Shown: positions 1 to 10,358, counted from the first letter of the stretch. The stretch: DNA of 64,000 nt from Hoeflea prorocentri (GCF_027944115.1 NZ_JAPJZI010000001.1:434001-498000); one strand, 5' to 3'. Notes: generated by a model from the letters alone, not told the origin. Made by a program: numbers and translations.

Positions 1-494
1 CGGGAATGTCCGGCTGGAAAAGCGCTATTCGTAAATCACTGCTCATGGCCCTCTCTTAGGCAAGTGGCATTGAAACGCAATGGCTGACGCGAGGCCGTGA
101 CCGAATTGCAACACAATGGTGCATGATTTGAAATGCACCTGTTGGCACTGGAAAGCCGATTCGAATCGGTGTACTTGTCTGCACCGTGGACCAATTCGAG
201 ACAAAGGAGGGGCCATTGGCAGATACAATACGGCAACTCCCACCATCGGCGCGAATGCGCGATGGCTTTGGCTCGGTCTGACGGCGTCCACGTCTTAATC
301 TGACGATCCGCTTCCCAGACTTTCGCTGACCCGCTTTTCGATGCGCACCGCTGTGCGCTGGGTCATATTGTTTTTGGACAGTGACGGTTCGACATCTTTT
401 GTAGCGCTATGCAACGGCGAGGGCCTGCTGGTCCCGTTTCTCATTATCCGGCGCGCACACCGATCACTTTCCGGGCTTGCACAGAGGCTGAATC
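1..494. other. No supported gene; upstream region of first ABC exporter
   Basis: I see no convincing coding sequence here. Short open frames on both strands have no recognisable protein features. Bases 2-34 could be the last few codons of a gene entering from the left (frame ending at a TAA), but ten codons cannot be identified. A perfect 14-base palindrome lies at 156-169 (CCGATTCGAATCGG). The last ~100 bases must carry the promoter and leader of the exporter that starts at 495. Confidence 0.5.
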
Positions 495-2354
495 ATGTTT
501 GGCTGGTTTGAAAGACGTTTGAATCCCTATCCCGAGGTGCCTTCCGGACAGCCGCCCCGGCAGCTCCTGGCGTTCTGTTGGCACTATTCCAGGGAAGCTG
601 CCCCCTGGCTCATCATCATGTCGGTGCTGACCGCATTGATTGCGATTGGCGAGGTGTTCCTGTTCAGCTTCCTCGGCGACATCGTCAATTGGCTGTCAGC
701 ATCCTCGCGGGAAGAATTTCTTGCAACGGAAGGCGCCAAATTGTTCTGGATGTCGGTCCTGGTGCTTTTTGTGTTGCCCGGCATCGTGTGGGTTCAGTCG
801 ATGCTGACGCACCAGACGCTGCTTGGCAACTACCCGATGATCGGGCGCTGGCAGATGCACCGCTATCTGCTGCGGCACAGCCTGGCTTTCTTTGCCGACG
901 AGTTCGCCGGGCGCGTTGCCACGCGCGTCATGCAGACCTCGCTTGCCGTGCGTGAAGCCGTCATGAAGGTTCTGGATGTCCTCGTCTATGTGGTCGTCTT
1001 CTTCCTGACGATGCTTGTCATGGTTGCCGCGGCCGATCTGCGCCTCGCCGCGCCGATGCTCATTTGGGTTGCAGTTTATGTGGCCATGATCGCCTATTTC
1101 GTGCCGCGAATGAAACGCATCTCGCGCGAGCAGGCCGATGCCCGCTCGATGATGACCGGACGGGTAGTCGACAGCTACACAAATATCGCAACGGTCAAGC
1201 TGTTCTCCCATGCCGGACGCGAGGAGGTCTATGCCCGCTCGGCCATGTCGGACTTCCTTGAAACGGTGCACCGGCAGATGCGTCTGGTGACGCTGTTTCA
1301 CGGCATTGTCTATTTCAACAACGCGCTGCTGCTTTTTGCGATCGGTGCATTGTCGATCAATCTGTGGCTGGCCGATTCGGTCTCCGTGGGCGTGATTGCC
1401 GCTTCAATCGCGCTCGCTTTGCGCATATCCAGCATGTCCCACTGGATCATGTGGGAGGTGTCGGCGCTGTTCGAGAATATCGGCGTGGTGATCGACGGCA
1501 TGTCCATGCTTTCGAAGCCGCATGGCGTGACCGATGAGAAGGCGGCAAACCAGCTTGTCGCCGATCGCGGCAGGATCGAGTTCGACCATATCCGGTTCCA
1601 CTACGGCAAGGAGGGCGGCGTGATCAACGATCTGTCGTTGACGATCCAGCCTGGTGAGAAGATCGGTCTGGTTGGCCGGTCGGGTGCCGGCAAGACCACG
1701 CTGACAAATGTCCTGTTGCGTTTCTACGACCTTGAGGCCGGACGGATCCTCATCGACGGGCAGGATATTTCGGGTGTCTCGCAGGACAGCCTGCGCTCGC
1801 GCATCGGTGTTGTCACACAGGATACGTCGCTCCTGCACCGGTCGATCCGTGACAATATCGGCTACAGCAAGCCGGATGCCAGCGATGAGGAGATCATCGA
1901 AGCGGCCAGGCGCGCCAATGCCTGGGACTTCATCCAGGGCCTTGAAGACCTCAAGGGGCGCAAGGGTCTTGATGCCCATGTCGGCGAGCGTGGCGTAAAA
2001 CTCTCGGGCGGCCAGCGCCAGCGTATCGCGATTGCCCGGGTATTCCTGAAAGACGCCCCGATCCTGGTGCTGGACGAGGCAACATCGGCGCTCGATTCGG
2101 AAGTCGAGGCGGCAATCCAGGAAAACCTCTTTGCCCTGATGGAGGGCAAGACCGTGATCGCGATTGCGCACCGGCTTTCGACAATCGCCGAACTGGACCG
2201 CCTGATCGTTCTGGATTGCGGCGATATCGTCCAGTCCGGCACCCATGCGCAGCTGGTCAAGGCTGAAGGGCTCTATGCGGAGTTGTGGTCGCGCCAGTCG
2301 GGCGGCTTCATCGATGCGGAGCCGGAGGCCGCGGACAACGCTGCCGCCGAATAG
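495..2354 (+). CDS. ABC exporter, half-transporter (fused TMD-NBD)
   Basis: A 619-residue ABCB-type half transporter of the inner membrane. The N-terminal half (about 35-330) is a six-helix exporter membrane domain; the C-terminal half is a complete nucleotide-binding domain with Walker A GRSGAGKTT near residue 395, signature LSGGQRQRIAIAR near 503, Walker B ILVLDEATSALD near 523 and the switch-histidine motif AHRLST near 558. All ATPase motifs are intact, so it could work as a homodimer or pair with the similar protein at 4898-6781. The substrate cannot be told from sequence; lipid, peptide or drug export are the usual roles. An ATG preceded by AGAGGCTGA was taken as start. A strong terminator follows at 2380. 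Confidence 0.93.
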   Translation: MFGWFERRLNPYPEVPSGQPPRQLLAFCWHYSREAAPWLIIMSVLTALIAIGEVFLFSFLGDIVNWLSASSREEFLATEGAKLFWMSVLVLFVLPGIVWVQSMLTHQTLLGNYPMIGRWQMHRYLLRHSLAFFADEFAGRVATRVMQTSLAVREAVMKVLDVLVYVVVFFLTMLVMVAAADLRLAAPMLIWVAVYVAMIAYFVPRMKRISREQADARSMMTGRVVDSYTNIATVKLFSHAGREEVYARSAMSDFLETVHRQMRLVTLFHGIVYFNNALLLFAIGALSINLWLADSVSVGVIAASIALALRISSMSHWIMWEVSALFENIGVVIDGMSMLSKPHGVTDEKAANQLVADRGRIEFDHIRFHYGKEGGVINDLSLTIQPGEKIGLVGRSGAGKTTLTNVLLRFYDLEAGRILIDGQDISGVSQDSLRSRIGVVTQDTSLLHRSIRDNIGYSKPDASDEEIIEAARRANAWDFIQGLEDLKGRKGLDAHVGERGVKLSGGQRQRIAIARVFLKDAPILVLDEATSALDSEVEAAIQENLFALMEGKTVIAIAHRLSTIAELDRLIVLDCGDIVQSGTHAQLVKAEGLYAELWSRQSGGFIDAEPEAADNAAAE

Positions 2355-2379
2355 CCGCCAGCTTCAATTTGTTAATAAT

Positions 2380-2411
2380 GCCCATCCCGGAACACTTCGG
2401 GATGGGCTTTT
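2380..2411 (+). terminator. Intrinsic terminator after first ABC exporter
   Basis: A perfect 10-base-pair stem (GCCCATCCCG at 2380-2389 with CGGGATGGGC at 2398-2407), an 8-base loop and a TTTT run. It lies 26 bases past the stop codon and separates the first exporter from the MscS gene. Confidence 0.85.
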
Positions 2412-2534
2412 ATATGGGCTCCCGCCGGTGTTTCGTGCCCTTTAGGCTGGGCGGTTTGCGGGTGGACAGAATGCGGGTATGGTCGCGTTGGGGAAATGGC
2501 ATGGGAGCGGGCGGTTTGCGGCCGTAAGAACAAT

Positions 2535-4835
2535 ATGAAATCAGCATCTTGCGTTCTCAGGATTCTGCTCCTGGCGATTGCGGTTCTCCTTGGAACCGGA
2601 GCCGGTTTCGCCCAGACAGGCATGACTGCGGTCACCGGCGGGAATGAGGAACAGGCACCGGCCACCGTTACGCTGCCGAAAGATCTGACACCGGAAACGG
2701 TGCGGGAGCTTGTGTCCAAGCTCAGTGATCAGCAGGTGCGGCAATTGCTTCTGGAGCGGCTCGATGCGGTGGCCCGGCAGGATGAAGCCAAGCCGGAGCC
2801 GGGACGCGATGTGCTCGCGTTCCTCGGCAGCTCCTTTGCGGCGGTTGGTGGCCTGGTCGTCAATGCGGTAACTGGACTGCCCGAAGTGTTCTCGGGCCTC
2901 AAATCGGCGTCCGGCGAGTTTGCCGACAAGCGCGGCGCCGGCGGTATTTTCTGGACCTTTGCCATCATGGGTGTCGCCATGGCCGTCGGGTTTGCCGCGG
3001 AAATGGCGGTGACGCGTTTTGCAAGCAAATGGCGTGAGCAGATAGAGAATGTACAGGCGCCTGAGAGCCTTCAGGAAACACTTGAAGTGCTGGGCAAACG
3101 ATTGTTCCTGGAGCTTGTCGGTCTGCTTGCCTTCTTTGCTGTGACCCGGCTGATGATCCAGATTCTTGCGCCGGAAAACGACCGGCCGCTTCTGCCGTTG
3201 CTCATGGTCAATCTGATCGTCATGCCGCGATTGTCGATCGCCATTACACGCTTCCTTTTTGCACCCACACGGCCCAAACTCAGGCTTGTGCATACGGATG
3301 ATTGGACCGCACGCTTTATCTTCAGACATCAACTTGGGGTCATACTCCTGATCGGAACGGCCAATGTCATCGTCGGTTTCCAGGAACTTCAGGGTATCTC
3401 GTTTTCAGAATCCTCCATCGGCTTCTGGCTGGTGGTCATCTCGGTCTGCTGGCTTGTCTACGTGCTTTATCGCGCGCGCCACGGTTTGACGTCGATCATT
3501 CTCGGTTCGGAAGACGACGCAACACGAGGCGAGCGGTTGCTGGCCATGGCCTATCCATGGCTTGCGATCGTCATGGTGCTGCTGACATGGCTGATCATCG
3601 AGATGATCCTGGCGGCCGGCCGCGTCGATCTCATTGACGACGGACAGGGTTACATCACTGTCTGTCTGTTCCTGCTTACGCCGATCTTCGACACGATGGT
3701 TCGCGGCCTGGTCAAGCATTTGGTTCCGCCTATGCGCGGTGAGGGGGTGTTGGCGGAAGCCGCCTACAGATCGACCAAGCGCAGCTATATTCGCATCGGC
3801 CGCGCGCTGCTGACGGCGGTTGTCATCGTGGTGATCGCCAGGGTCTGGGATATCGACTATTCCAATCTCGCCTCCGCCGGACTGGGTGTGCGTATCGCCG
3901 CCTCGATGTTTGAAATCCTGTTCATCCTGGCGGCAGGCTATCTCGTATGGGAAGTCGTCACACTGTGGCTGAACCGCAAGCTGGCCGATGAGAGGACAGC
4001 TGCGGGTATCGATCTGGAATCCGAAGAGCCGGGTGGCGGTGAGGGGGGCGGTGTTGGCGGCACACGCATGTCTACCGTTTTGCCGCTGGTCAAGATGGTG
4101 GCGCAGATTTCCATCATCACGATCACCATTCTCATCGCACTCGGAAATATGGGCGTCGACATCACGCCGCTGCTTGCCGGTGCCGGTATAGTCGGGCTCG
4201 CCATCGGCTTCGGCGCGCAGACTCTTGTCAAGGACATCGTCTCGGGGCTGTTTTTCCTGGTCGACGATGCATTTCGCGTCGGTGAATATCTTGAGATCGA
4301 CGGGACTGTCGGCACGGTTGAGAAGATCTCTGTGCGCTCCCTGCAATTGCGCCATCACCAGGGGCCGGTTCATACAATTCCCTATGGCGAGATACCGAAA
4401 ATCACCAACAACTCCCGCGACTGGGTGATCGTCAAACTGAAGTTCACCGTTCCGTTCGACACCGATGTGAACAAGGTAAAGAAATTGTTCAAGCAGATCG
4501 GAAAGGACATTATGGAAGCGCCCTATGCAGATGATATTATTCAGACTTTCAAGTCGCAGGGTGTCTATGATGTCAATGATGTGGGCATTGTGGTGCGCGG
4601 CAAATTCATGGCCAAGCCGGGCAAGCAGTGGATGATCCGCAAGGACGTTTATGCCCGCGTTCAGAAGATTTTTGCCGAAAACGGTATCGAGTTCGCCCGC
4701 CGTGAGGTCCGGGTAAAGATGCCCGAAACGGAGGACGGCGCGGAAGCCGGGGACCAGAACACAGCGGCGGCAGCCGCCGAGGCGGCGATCGCGCAGCAGG
4801 AAGAGGAAATGCAGGCGGCTGCCAAGCCGACCTGA
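2535..4835 (+). CDS. Large MscS-family mechanosensitive channel
   Basis: A 766-residue inner-membrane channel of the small-conductance mechanosensitive family, which opens under membrane tension to release solutes on osmotic downshock. The N-terminus is a signal peptide (LLLAIAVLLGTGAGFAQ), then a periplasmic region, several transmembrane helices (about 140-480), and the MscS core near 540-720, with the glycine/alanine-rich pore helix around GAGIVGLAIGFGAQTLVKD followed by the beta domain. The C-terminus is Ala/Glu rich. Far longer than E. coli MscS (286 residues), like the YbdG/YnaI-type large members. ATG at 2535 was chosen because the signal peptide begins there; an in-frame codon at 2496 would put a charged stretch in front. 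It sits between two exporters on the same strand. Confidence 0.92.
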   Translation: MKSASCVLRILLLAIAVLLGTGAGFAQTGMTAVTGGNEEQAPATVTLPKDLTPETVRELVSKLSDQQVRQLLLERLDAVARQDEAKPEPGRDVLAFLGSSFAAVGGLVVNAVTGLPEVFSGLKSASGEFADKRGAGGIFWTFAIMGVAMAVGFAAEMAVTRFASKWREQIENVQAPESLQETLEVLGKRLFLELVGLLAFFAVTRLMIQILAPENDRPLLPLLMVNLIVMPRLSIAITRFLFAPTRPKLRLVHTDDWTARFIFRHQLGVILLIGTANVIVGFQELQGISFSESSIGFWLVVISVCWLVYVLYRARHGLTSIILGSEDDATRGERLLAMAYPWLAIVMVLLTWLIIEMILAAGRVDLIDDGQGYITVCLFLLTPIFDTMVRGLVKHLVPPMRGEGVLAEAAYRSTKRSYIRIGRALLTAVVIVVIARVWDIDYSNLASAGLGVRIAASMFEILFILAAGYLVWEVVTLWLNRKLADERTAAGIDLESEEPGGGEGGGVGGTRMSTVLPLVKMVAQISIITITILIALGNMGVDITPLLAGAGIVGLAIGFGAQTLVKDIVSGLFFLVDDAFRVGEYLEIDGTVGTVEKISVRSLQLRHHQGPVHTIPYGEIPKITNNSRDWVIVKLKFTVPFDTDVNKVKKLFKQIGKDIMEAPYADDIIQTFKSQGVYDVNDVGIVVRGKFMAKPGKQWMIRKDVYARVQKIFAENGIEFARREVRVKMPETEDGAEAGDQNTAAAAAEAAIAQQEEEMQAAAKPT

Positions 4836-4897
4836 CCGGCGCCTGTCGCGCAGACAATTCCTGCCATGAAACATTGCTGCGGTGAGCGTGCGGTTCT

Positions 4898-6781
4898 ATG
4901 TTCGCCGTCATGATCCTTCAACGCGTATTCCAGCTTTTCGAGCGCTGGATCGATCCGTTTTCACCGCAGCAGGAGTTGACCGCCTCAGGCAGTGCGATCG
5001 GTTTCTTGTGGCAATTCGTCAGACAGGCAAGGTGGCCGTTCTTCGCCATGCTGGTGCTAGGCGGGGCGGTTGCCCTGCTTGAGGTGGCGCTTTTTTATTT
5101 CGTCGGGCGGCTTGTCGATCTGCTGGAAAGCGCTGACCGGGCAACGGGCTGGCAGGGACTTGTCGATCAGCACGGGCCGGAACTCCTCTTCATGCTGGCG
5201 GTGGTGCTCATCGGCCGCATGGTGGTGGCGCCGCTTGTTACGCTGGTTGAGGAGCAGACGGTTGTTCCCGGCTTTTTCAATCTTGTGCGCTGGCAGGCCT
5301 ATTCGAGGATCGCGCGCCAGAGCCTTTCGTTCTTCCAGGATGATTTTGCCGGGCGGGTGGTCACCAAGGTCTGGCAATCCGGTCAGGCTGTCGGCGATTT
5401 CATGACGTCGCTTTTTCAGGTCGTCTGGTTTATCGCCATTTATGCGGTCACCACGCTGGCGCTCGTCGCCCAGCTCGACTGGCGGCTGGCGGCGGTGGTC
5501 GCGGTCTGGATTGTCGCGTTCGGTTTGATCGCCCGATACTTCGTGCCGCGTATCCGGCGCATGTCGAAGGAAACGGCGGAGGCCGCGTCTCTGCTTAACG
5601 GCCGGCTGGTCGACAGCTATTCGAATGTCCAGACGTTGAAGCTCTTCGGCCGCGAGGACGAGAACGACCGCTATATCAGAAACGGTTTTGACAGTTTCAT
5701 TGCGGCCGTCATTCCCTTTACCCGCAATCTGACGGGCGTGCGGGTCTCGCTCGCCGCTCTGTCAGGCATCATGATCGCGACAATCGGCTATCTGACCATC
5801 GATCTGTGGCTGCGCGGCCAGATCAGCATCGGCGCGGTGGCCTTCACCTTGTCGCTGGTCCTGCGCCTCAGTCTGCTTCTCGGGCGGCTGATGACGCAAT
5901 TCAACGGGTTGATGCGCAATTTCGGCACAATCCAGAACTCCATGGACATGCTCAACAAGCCCATCATGCTTGAGGACAGGCCGGATGCAGCCGAACTTGA
6001 GGTGAGCGAAAGCAAAATCCGTTTCGACAAAGTCAATTTTCACTACAGCGGGCAAAGTGCGGTCATCAACGATATCAGCCTGACGGTCGAGCCCGGCCAG
6101 AAGGTGGGACTTGTCGGTCTCTCGGGAGCCGGCAAATCGACACTGGTCAATCTTCTCCTCAGATTCTTCGATCTTGATTCCGGCCGCATCACCATAGATG
6201 CTCAGGATATCTCCGAGGTGACACAAAGTTCGCTGCGGGCGCATATCAGCGTTGTTACTCAAGACACGTCGCTGATGCATCGGTCCGTTCGTGAAAACAT
6301 CGCCCTTGGGCGCCTCAACGCCGGCGAGGCCGATATCATCAACGCCGCCCGGCAGGCAGAGGCCTGGCCGTTTATCGAGGGGCTCAAGGATCAACTCGGA
6401 CGGGCGGGGCTGGACGCCCATGTGGGCGAGCGCGGCGTCAAGCTTTCGGGGGGGCAGCGTCAGCGCATCGCGATCGCGCGGGTTATGCTGAAAAACGCGC
6501 CGATCCTCGTGCTTGACGAGGCAACGTCTGCTCTCGATTCAGAGATCGAGGCGGCGATCCAGGAAAACCTGACGCAGCTCATGGAGGGCAAGACGGTGAT
6601 TGCCATTGCCCACAGGCTTTCCACCATCGCCCGAATGGACCGGCTGGTGGTCATGCATGAGGGCAGGATTGTGGAAGATGGCAGCCACGAAGAACTGCTG
6701 CGGGCCGATGGACTTTACGCTCGTCTCTGGACACGCCAATCCGGCGGTTTCATCAGCGATTCACTGGTGGCCGATCGGTAA
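4898..6781 (+). CDS. ABC exporter, half-transporter (fused TMD-NBD)
   Basis: A 627-residue ABCB-type half transporter closely resembling the protein at 495-2354 in length, order of domains and many motifs. It has an exporter membrane domain in the first ~340 residues, Walker A GLSGAGKST near 407, signature LSGGQRQRIAIAR near 515, Walker B ILVLDEATSALD and the AHRLST H-loop. Both members of the pair have consensus ATP sites, unlike many obligate heterodimers with one degenerate site, so homodimers are possible. The substrate is unknown. Start is ATG 4898; ATG 4910 is an alternative, and neither has a strong ribosome binding site. The two genes look like an old tandem duplication now separated by the MscS gene. 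Confidence 0.92.
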   Translation: MFAVMILQRVFQLFERWIDPFSPQQELTASGSAIGFLWQFVRQARWPFFAMLVLGGAVALLEVALFYFVGRLVDLLESADRATGWQGLVDQHGPELLFMLAVVLIGRMVVAPLVTLVEEQTVVPGFFNLVRWQAYSRIARQSLSFFQDDFAGRVVTKVWQSGQAVGDFMTSLFQVVWFIAIYAVTTLALVAQLDWRLAAVVAVWIVAFGLIARYFVPRIRRMSKETAEAASLLNGRLVDSYSNVQTLKLFGREDENDRYIRNGFDSFIAAVIPFTRNLTGVRVSLAALSGIMIATIGYLTIDLWLRGQISIGAVAFTLSLVLRLSLLLGRLMTQFNGLMRNFGTIQNSMDMLNKPIMLEDRPDAAELEVSESKIRFDKVNFHYSGQSAVINDISLTVEPGQKVGLVGLSGAGKSTLVNLLLRFFDLDSGRITIDAQDISEVTQSSLRAHISVVTQDTSLMHRSVRENIALGRLNAGEADIINAARQAEAWPFIEGLKDQLGRAGLDAHVGERGVKLSGGQRQRIAIARVMLKNAPILVLDEATSALDSEIEAAIQENLTQLMEGKTVIAIAHRLSTIARMDRLVVMHEGRIVEDGSHEELLRADGLYARLWTRQSGGFISDSLVADR

Positions 6782-6977
6782 TACACAGGCTTGCCTGCGT
6801 ACAAAGGGTTAAAAACTTGCGGCAATGTGCCTCTGTGCCGGTCAGCAGGCTGGACATATTCTAATAAGAGGCATAGAACCCGGCAAAATATGGGGACAGT
6901 GCCTTGCCTGAGGGGTGAATTGCGGCAAGACGGTGCTCCTCCATGTAAGTCAGTCTGCGCAGAGGATGGTTAAAACC

Positions 6978-7544
6978 GTGAGCGAACACGATACAACAGC
7001 CGAACCGAACCGCCGTGATTTTCTCTATCTGACAACCGGCATGGCCGGTGTCGTGGGCGCTGGAGCCGTTGCCTGGCCCTTTATCGATCAGATGCGGCCG
7101 GACGCCACGACGCTTGCCCTTTCGACAATCGAAGTCGATGTCTCCTCGCTTGAGGAGGGCATGTCGATTACCGTGAAATGGCGCGGGAAGCCGGTTTTCA
7201 TCCGTAACCGGACGCAGAAGGAAATCGAAGAGGCGAATGCCGTTCCGCTGGAAGATCTGAAGGATCCCGATTCGCGCAATGCCAATCTTCCCCCGGATAC
7301 ACCGGCGCTTGACGTAGACCGTTCAGCGGGCGAAGAGCGGGAAAACTGGATCGTGATGATCGGTTCGTGCACCCATCTGGGCTGTGTGCCGCTTGGTCAG
7401 GCAGGCGATTATGGCGGCTGGTTCTGCCCGTGCCACGGTTCGCACTATGATACGGCAGGCCGTATCCGCAGCGGCCCGGCGCCGGAAAACCTGTGGATTC
7501 CGCCGTTCGAATTTATCTCCGATACAAGAATCAAGATCGGGTAA
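6978..7544 (+). CDS. petA: Ubiquinol-cytochrome c reductase iron-sulfur subunit (Rieske)
   Basis: The Rieske 2Fe-2S protein of the cytochrome bc1 complex, which accepts an electron from ubiquinol and passes it to cytochrome c1 at the periplasmic face. 188 residues. A twin-arginine motif [10 protein letters not shown] lies near the N-terminus, followed by the single membrane anchor. Both cluster-binding boxes are present: [10 protein letters not shown] near residue 131 and CPCHGSHYD near 150. GTG 6978 was chosen because AGAGGA lies at proper spacing before it and the protein then begins like rhizobial PetA (MSEHD); ATG 6966 overlaps the ribosome binding site. First gene of petABC, 14 bases before petB. 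Confidence 0.96.
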   Translation: MSEHDTTAEPNRRDFLYLTTGMAGVVGAGAVAWPFIDQMRPDATTLALSTIEVDVSSLEEGMSITVKWRGKPVFIRNRTQKEIEEANAVPLEDLKDPDSRNANLPPDTPALDVDRSAGEERENWIVMIGSCTHLGCVPLGQAGDYGGWFCPCHGSHYDTAGRIRSGPAPENLWIPPFEFISDTRIKIG

Positions 7545-7558
7545 CAGGGGACGTTACG

Positions 7559-8854
7559 ATGAGTGGTGGTCATTCTTCATATGAGCCAACAAGCGGTCTC
7601 GGCAGGTGGGTCGATTCGCGCCTACCGCTTCCAAGGTTGGTGTACGATTCCTTTGTCGCCTATCCGACGCCGCGCAATCTGAATTACGCCTATACATTCG
7701 GCGCAATCCTGTCGATCATGCTTGTGGCGCAGATCCTGACGGGTATCGTGCTGGCGATGCATTATGCATCGACCACGGCGGGTGCGTTCTCGTCGGTCGA
7801 GAACATCATGCGTGACGTCAACTCCGGCTGGCTGCTGCGTTACATGCACTCCAACGGCGCTTCGTTCTTCTTTATCGCGGTCTACCTCCACATTTTCCGC
7901 GGCATGTACTACGGCTCGTACAAGGCACCGCGCGAGATTCTTTGGATCCTCGGTGTGATCATCTACCTGCTGATGATGGCGACCGGCTTCATGGGTTACG
8001 TTCTGCCTTGGGGGCAGATGTCTTTCTGGGGCGCGACGGTTATCACCGGCTTCTTCAGCGCGTTCCCGGTCATCGGCGAGCCGATCCAGCAATGGCTGCT
8101 CGGCGGTTTCGCGGTCGACAATCCGACCCTGAACCGCTTCTTCTCCCTGCACTATCTCCTGCCGTTCATGATTGCCGGCGTGGTGATCCTGCACGTGTGG
8201 GCATTGCATGTGACCGGTCAGACCAATCCGACCGGCGTGGAGGTCAAATCGAAGACAGACACGGTTCCCTTTACGCCCTACGCAACCGTTAAGGATGCGT
8301 TCGCGACCGTCGTCTTCCTGCTGGTGTTTGCCTACTTCGTCTTCTACATGCCCAACTATCTGGGGCATCCGGACAACTATATCGAAGCCAACCCGCTGGT
8401 GACCCCGGCGCATATCGTTCCGGAATGGTACTATCTGCCGTTCTACGCGATCCTGCGCGCCATTACCTTCAATATCGGGCCGATCGACTCGAAGCTCGGT
8501 GGGGTTCTGGCCATGTTCGCCTCGATCGCCATCCTCTTCCTGCTGCCATGGCTCGACACGTCCAAGATCCGTTCGGCGGTCTATCGTCCCTGGTACAAGC
8601 TGTTCTTCTGGCTGTTCGTTGCCAATGCCATCTTCCTTGGATGGCTGGGCGCGAAACCGGCTGAAGGTGCTTATGTGGTGATGGCTCAGATCGGCACCGC
8701 CTACTACTTCCTGTTCTTCTTCCCGATCCTGCCCATTCTGGGACTGGTGGAAAAACCGAGACAGGTGCCGAACTCGATCACTGAATCCGTGCTAGCCAAG
8801 CAAGGCAGCGGCAAACCCGAGGCGGCGACAGCCGCACCGGAAGACCGCGCGTAA
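7559..8854 (+). CDS. petB: Cytochrome b of the bc1 complex
   Basis: The di-heme quinol-oxidising membrane subunit of complex III, 431 residues and full length (not fused to cytochrome c1 as in Bradyrhizobium). Visible family marks include the Qo-site motif [13 protein letters not shown], the heme-ligand helices ([30 protein letters not shown]) and [20 protein letters not shown] 7559 was chosen over an upstream in-frame codon inside petA because it gives the conserved N-terminus and follows GGGGACG. Co-transcribed with petA and petC. Confidence 0.97.
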   Translation: MSGGHSSYEPTSGLGRWVDSRLPLPRLVYDSFVAYPTPRNLNYAYTFGAILSIMLVAQILTGIVLAMHYASTTAGAFSSVENIMRDVNSGWLLRYMHSNGASFFFIAVYLHIFRGMYYGSYKAPREILWILGVIIYLLMMATGFMGYVLPWGQMSFWGATVITGFFSAFPVIGEPIQQWLLGGFAVDNPTLNRFFSLHYLLPFMIAGVVILHVWALHVTGQTNPTGVEVKSKTDTVPFTPYATVKDAFATVVFLLVFAYFVFYMPNYLGHPDNYIEANPLVTPAHIVPEWYYLPFYAILRAITFNIGPIDSKLGGVLAMFASIAILFLLPWLDTSKIRSAVYRPWYKLFFWLFVANAIFLGWLGAKPAEGAYVVMAQIGTAYYFLFFFPILPILGLVEKPRQVPNSITESVLAKQGSGKPEAATAAPEDRA

Positions 8855-8879
8855 CCCGGCGTCAGAAAGGACAAGAAAG

Positions 8880-9713
8880 ATGAAAAAACTCGTCTCTACG
8901 CTTCTGTCGCTGGCTCTGGCTTCGGGCATCGGAACGGCCGCCATGGCGGCAGGCGACAGTGAGTACTCAAAAAAGCCGCGCGAGCAGAGCTGGTCGTTTT
9001 CGGGGCCCTTCGGCACCTACGACAAAGGACAGTTGCAACGCGGGCTGAAAGTTTACGTCGAGGTTTGTGCTGCTTGCCATTCGCTTGATCGCATCGCATT
9101 CCGCAACTTTACCGATCTCGGTTACACGGAGGATCAGGTCAAGACGCTGGCCGCCGATTATGACGTGACCGATGGTCCGAACGAAGAAGGGGAAATGTTC
9201 GACCGTCCGGCCATTCTGGCCGACTATTTTCCTAATCCGTTTCCCAATCCCGAAGCAGCGGCATGGGCCAATAACGGGGCCGCGCCGCCCGATCTGTCGC
9301 TGATGGCCAAGGCACGCGCGGCAACCCGTGGTTTCCCGCAATTCGTGTTCGATATCTTCACGATGTACAATGAGGGCGGCCCTGACTACCTCTATTCATT
9401 GCTGACCGGATATCAGGATGCACCGAGCGGCGTCGAGATTACCGAGGGGACCTACTATAATCCGTATTTCCTCAACGGCATCTCGCTTGCCATGGCCCCG
9501 CCTCTGTCCGACGAGATCGTCACCTATGACGATGGCGCGCCGGAGACAGTTGATCAATATGCCAAGGATGTCACAGCGTTCATGATGTGGGCCGCGGAAC
9601 CGAAGATGGAAGAGCGCAAATCGCTCGGTTTCAGGGTGATGATCTTCATCCTGATCTTCAGCTGCCTGCTCTATCTGACCAAGAAGTCTGTGTGGTCCCG
9701 CGTGGACCATTGA
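8880..9713 (+). CDS. petC: Cytochrome c1 of the bc1 complex
   Basis: The heme c subunit of complex III, carrying electrons from the Rieske centre to soluble or membrane cytochrome c. 277 residues: signal peptide (LLSLALASGIGTAAMA), heme-attachment motif CAACH near residue 63, axial methionine in the LAMAPPL stretch near 205, and a C-terminal membrane anchor (VMIFILIFSCLLYLT). Starts 25 bases after petB with an AGAAAGGACA-like ribosome binding site. A terminator follows, ending the pet operon. Confidence 0.96.
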   Translation: MKKLVSTLLSLALASGIGTAAMAAGDSEYSKKPREQSWSFSGPFGTYDKGQLQRGLKVYVEVCAACHSLDRIAFRNFTDLGYTEDQVKTLAADYDVTDGPNEEGEMFDRPAILADYFPNPFPNPEAAAWANNGAAPPDLSLMAKARAATRGFPQFVFDIFTMYNEGGPDYLYSLLTGYQDAPSGVEITEGTYYNPYFLNGISLAMAPPLSDEIVTYDDGAPETVDQYAKDVTAFMMWAAEPKMEERKSLGFRVMIFILIFSCLLYLTKKSVWSRVDH

Positions 9714-9746
9714 CCTGCGGGTAATTACGGATAAAAAATGTCTTTA

Positions 9747-9767
9747 GGCGGCCCCGGGCCGCCTTTT
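9747..9767 (+). terminator. Intrinsic terminator after petABC
   Basis: Inverted repeat GGCGGCCC / GGGCCGCC at 9747-9763 followed directly by TTTT. It separates the pet operon from apt. Confidence 0.8.
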
Positions 9768-9812
9768 GCATGTCCGGTGAGGGCCGGAGGGGATACAGGC
9801 GGGGACGAAGCC

Positions 9813-10358
9813 ATGGATCAAACGCTAAAACAAACCCTGTTGGATGCGATCAGAACAATTCCGGACTATCCGAAACCGGGAATTCAGTTCCGCGATATCA
9901 CCACACTGCTTGGCAATCCGAAGGCCTTCCGGCGGTCGGTGGATGAGCTGGTGCATCCTTATGCCGGCACCAATATCGATCAGATTGCCGGCATCGAGGC
10001 ACGCGGCTTCATTCTCGGCGGGGCCATCGCTCATCAGCTATCGGCGGGTTTTGTCCCGATCCGCAAGAAGGGGAAACTGCCCTATGACACGGTGCGGGTT
10101 GCCTACAGCCTCGAATACGGTGTCGACGAAATGGAGATGCACAAGGATGCGGTTTCATCGGGCGAAAAGGTCATCCTTGTCGACGATCTGATTGCGACCG
10201 GAGGAACAGCCGAGGGAGCTGTCAAGCTCCTGAGGCAGATGGGCGCCGAAATCGTCGCGGCCTGTTTTGTCATCGATCTGCCCGATCTTGGCGGACGCAA
10301 GAAGCTGGAAGATCTCGGGGTCACAGTCCGCACCCTGGTGGAATTCGAGGGCGATTGA
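9813..10358 (+). CDS. apt: Adenine phosphoribosyltransferase
   Basis: Salvages adenine by transfer to PRPP, giving AMP; cytoplasmic. 181 residues, the usual length. The PRPP-binding motif [14 protein letters not shown] lies near 119-132, and the N-terminal [16 protein letters not shown] stretch is diagnostic. ATG 9813 was chosen; an in-frame upstream codon at 9738 would start inside the pet terminator. The apt gene next to petABC is common in Rhizobiaceae. Its substrate PRPP is made by prs, further on in this window. Confidence 0.95.
   Translation: MDQTLKQTLLDAIRTIPDYPKPGIQFRDITTLLGNPKAFRRSVDELVHPYAGTNIDQIAGIEARGFILGGAIAHQLSAGFVPIRKKGKLPYDTVRVAYSLEYGVDEMEMHKDAVSSGEKVILVDDLIATGGTAEGAVKLLRQMGAEIVAACFVIDLPDLGGRKKLEDLGVTVRTLVEFEGD

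Noticed and set aside
3405-4874. 489-codon minus-strand frame over the MscS gene
   Set aside because: The plus-strand channel has signal peptide, membrane helices and the MscS motif; the antisense protein is His/Arg/Asp rich without structure.
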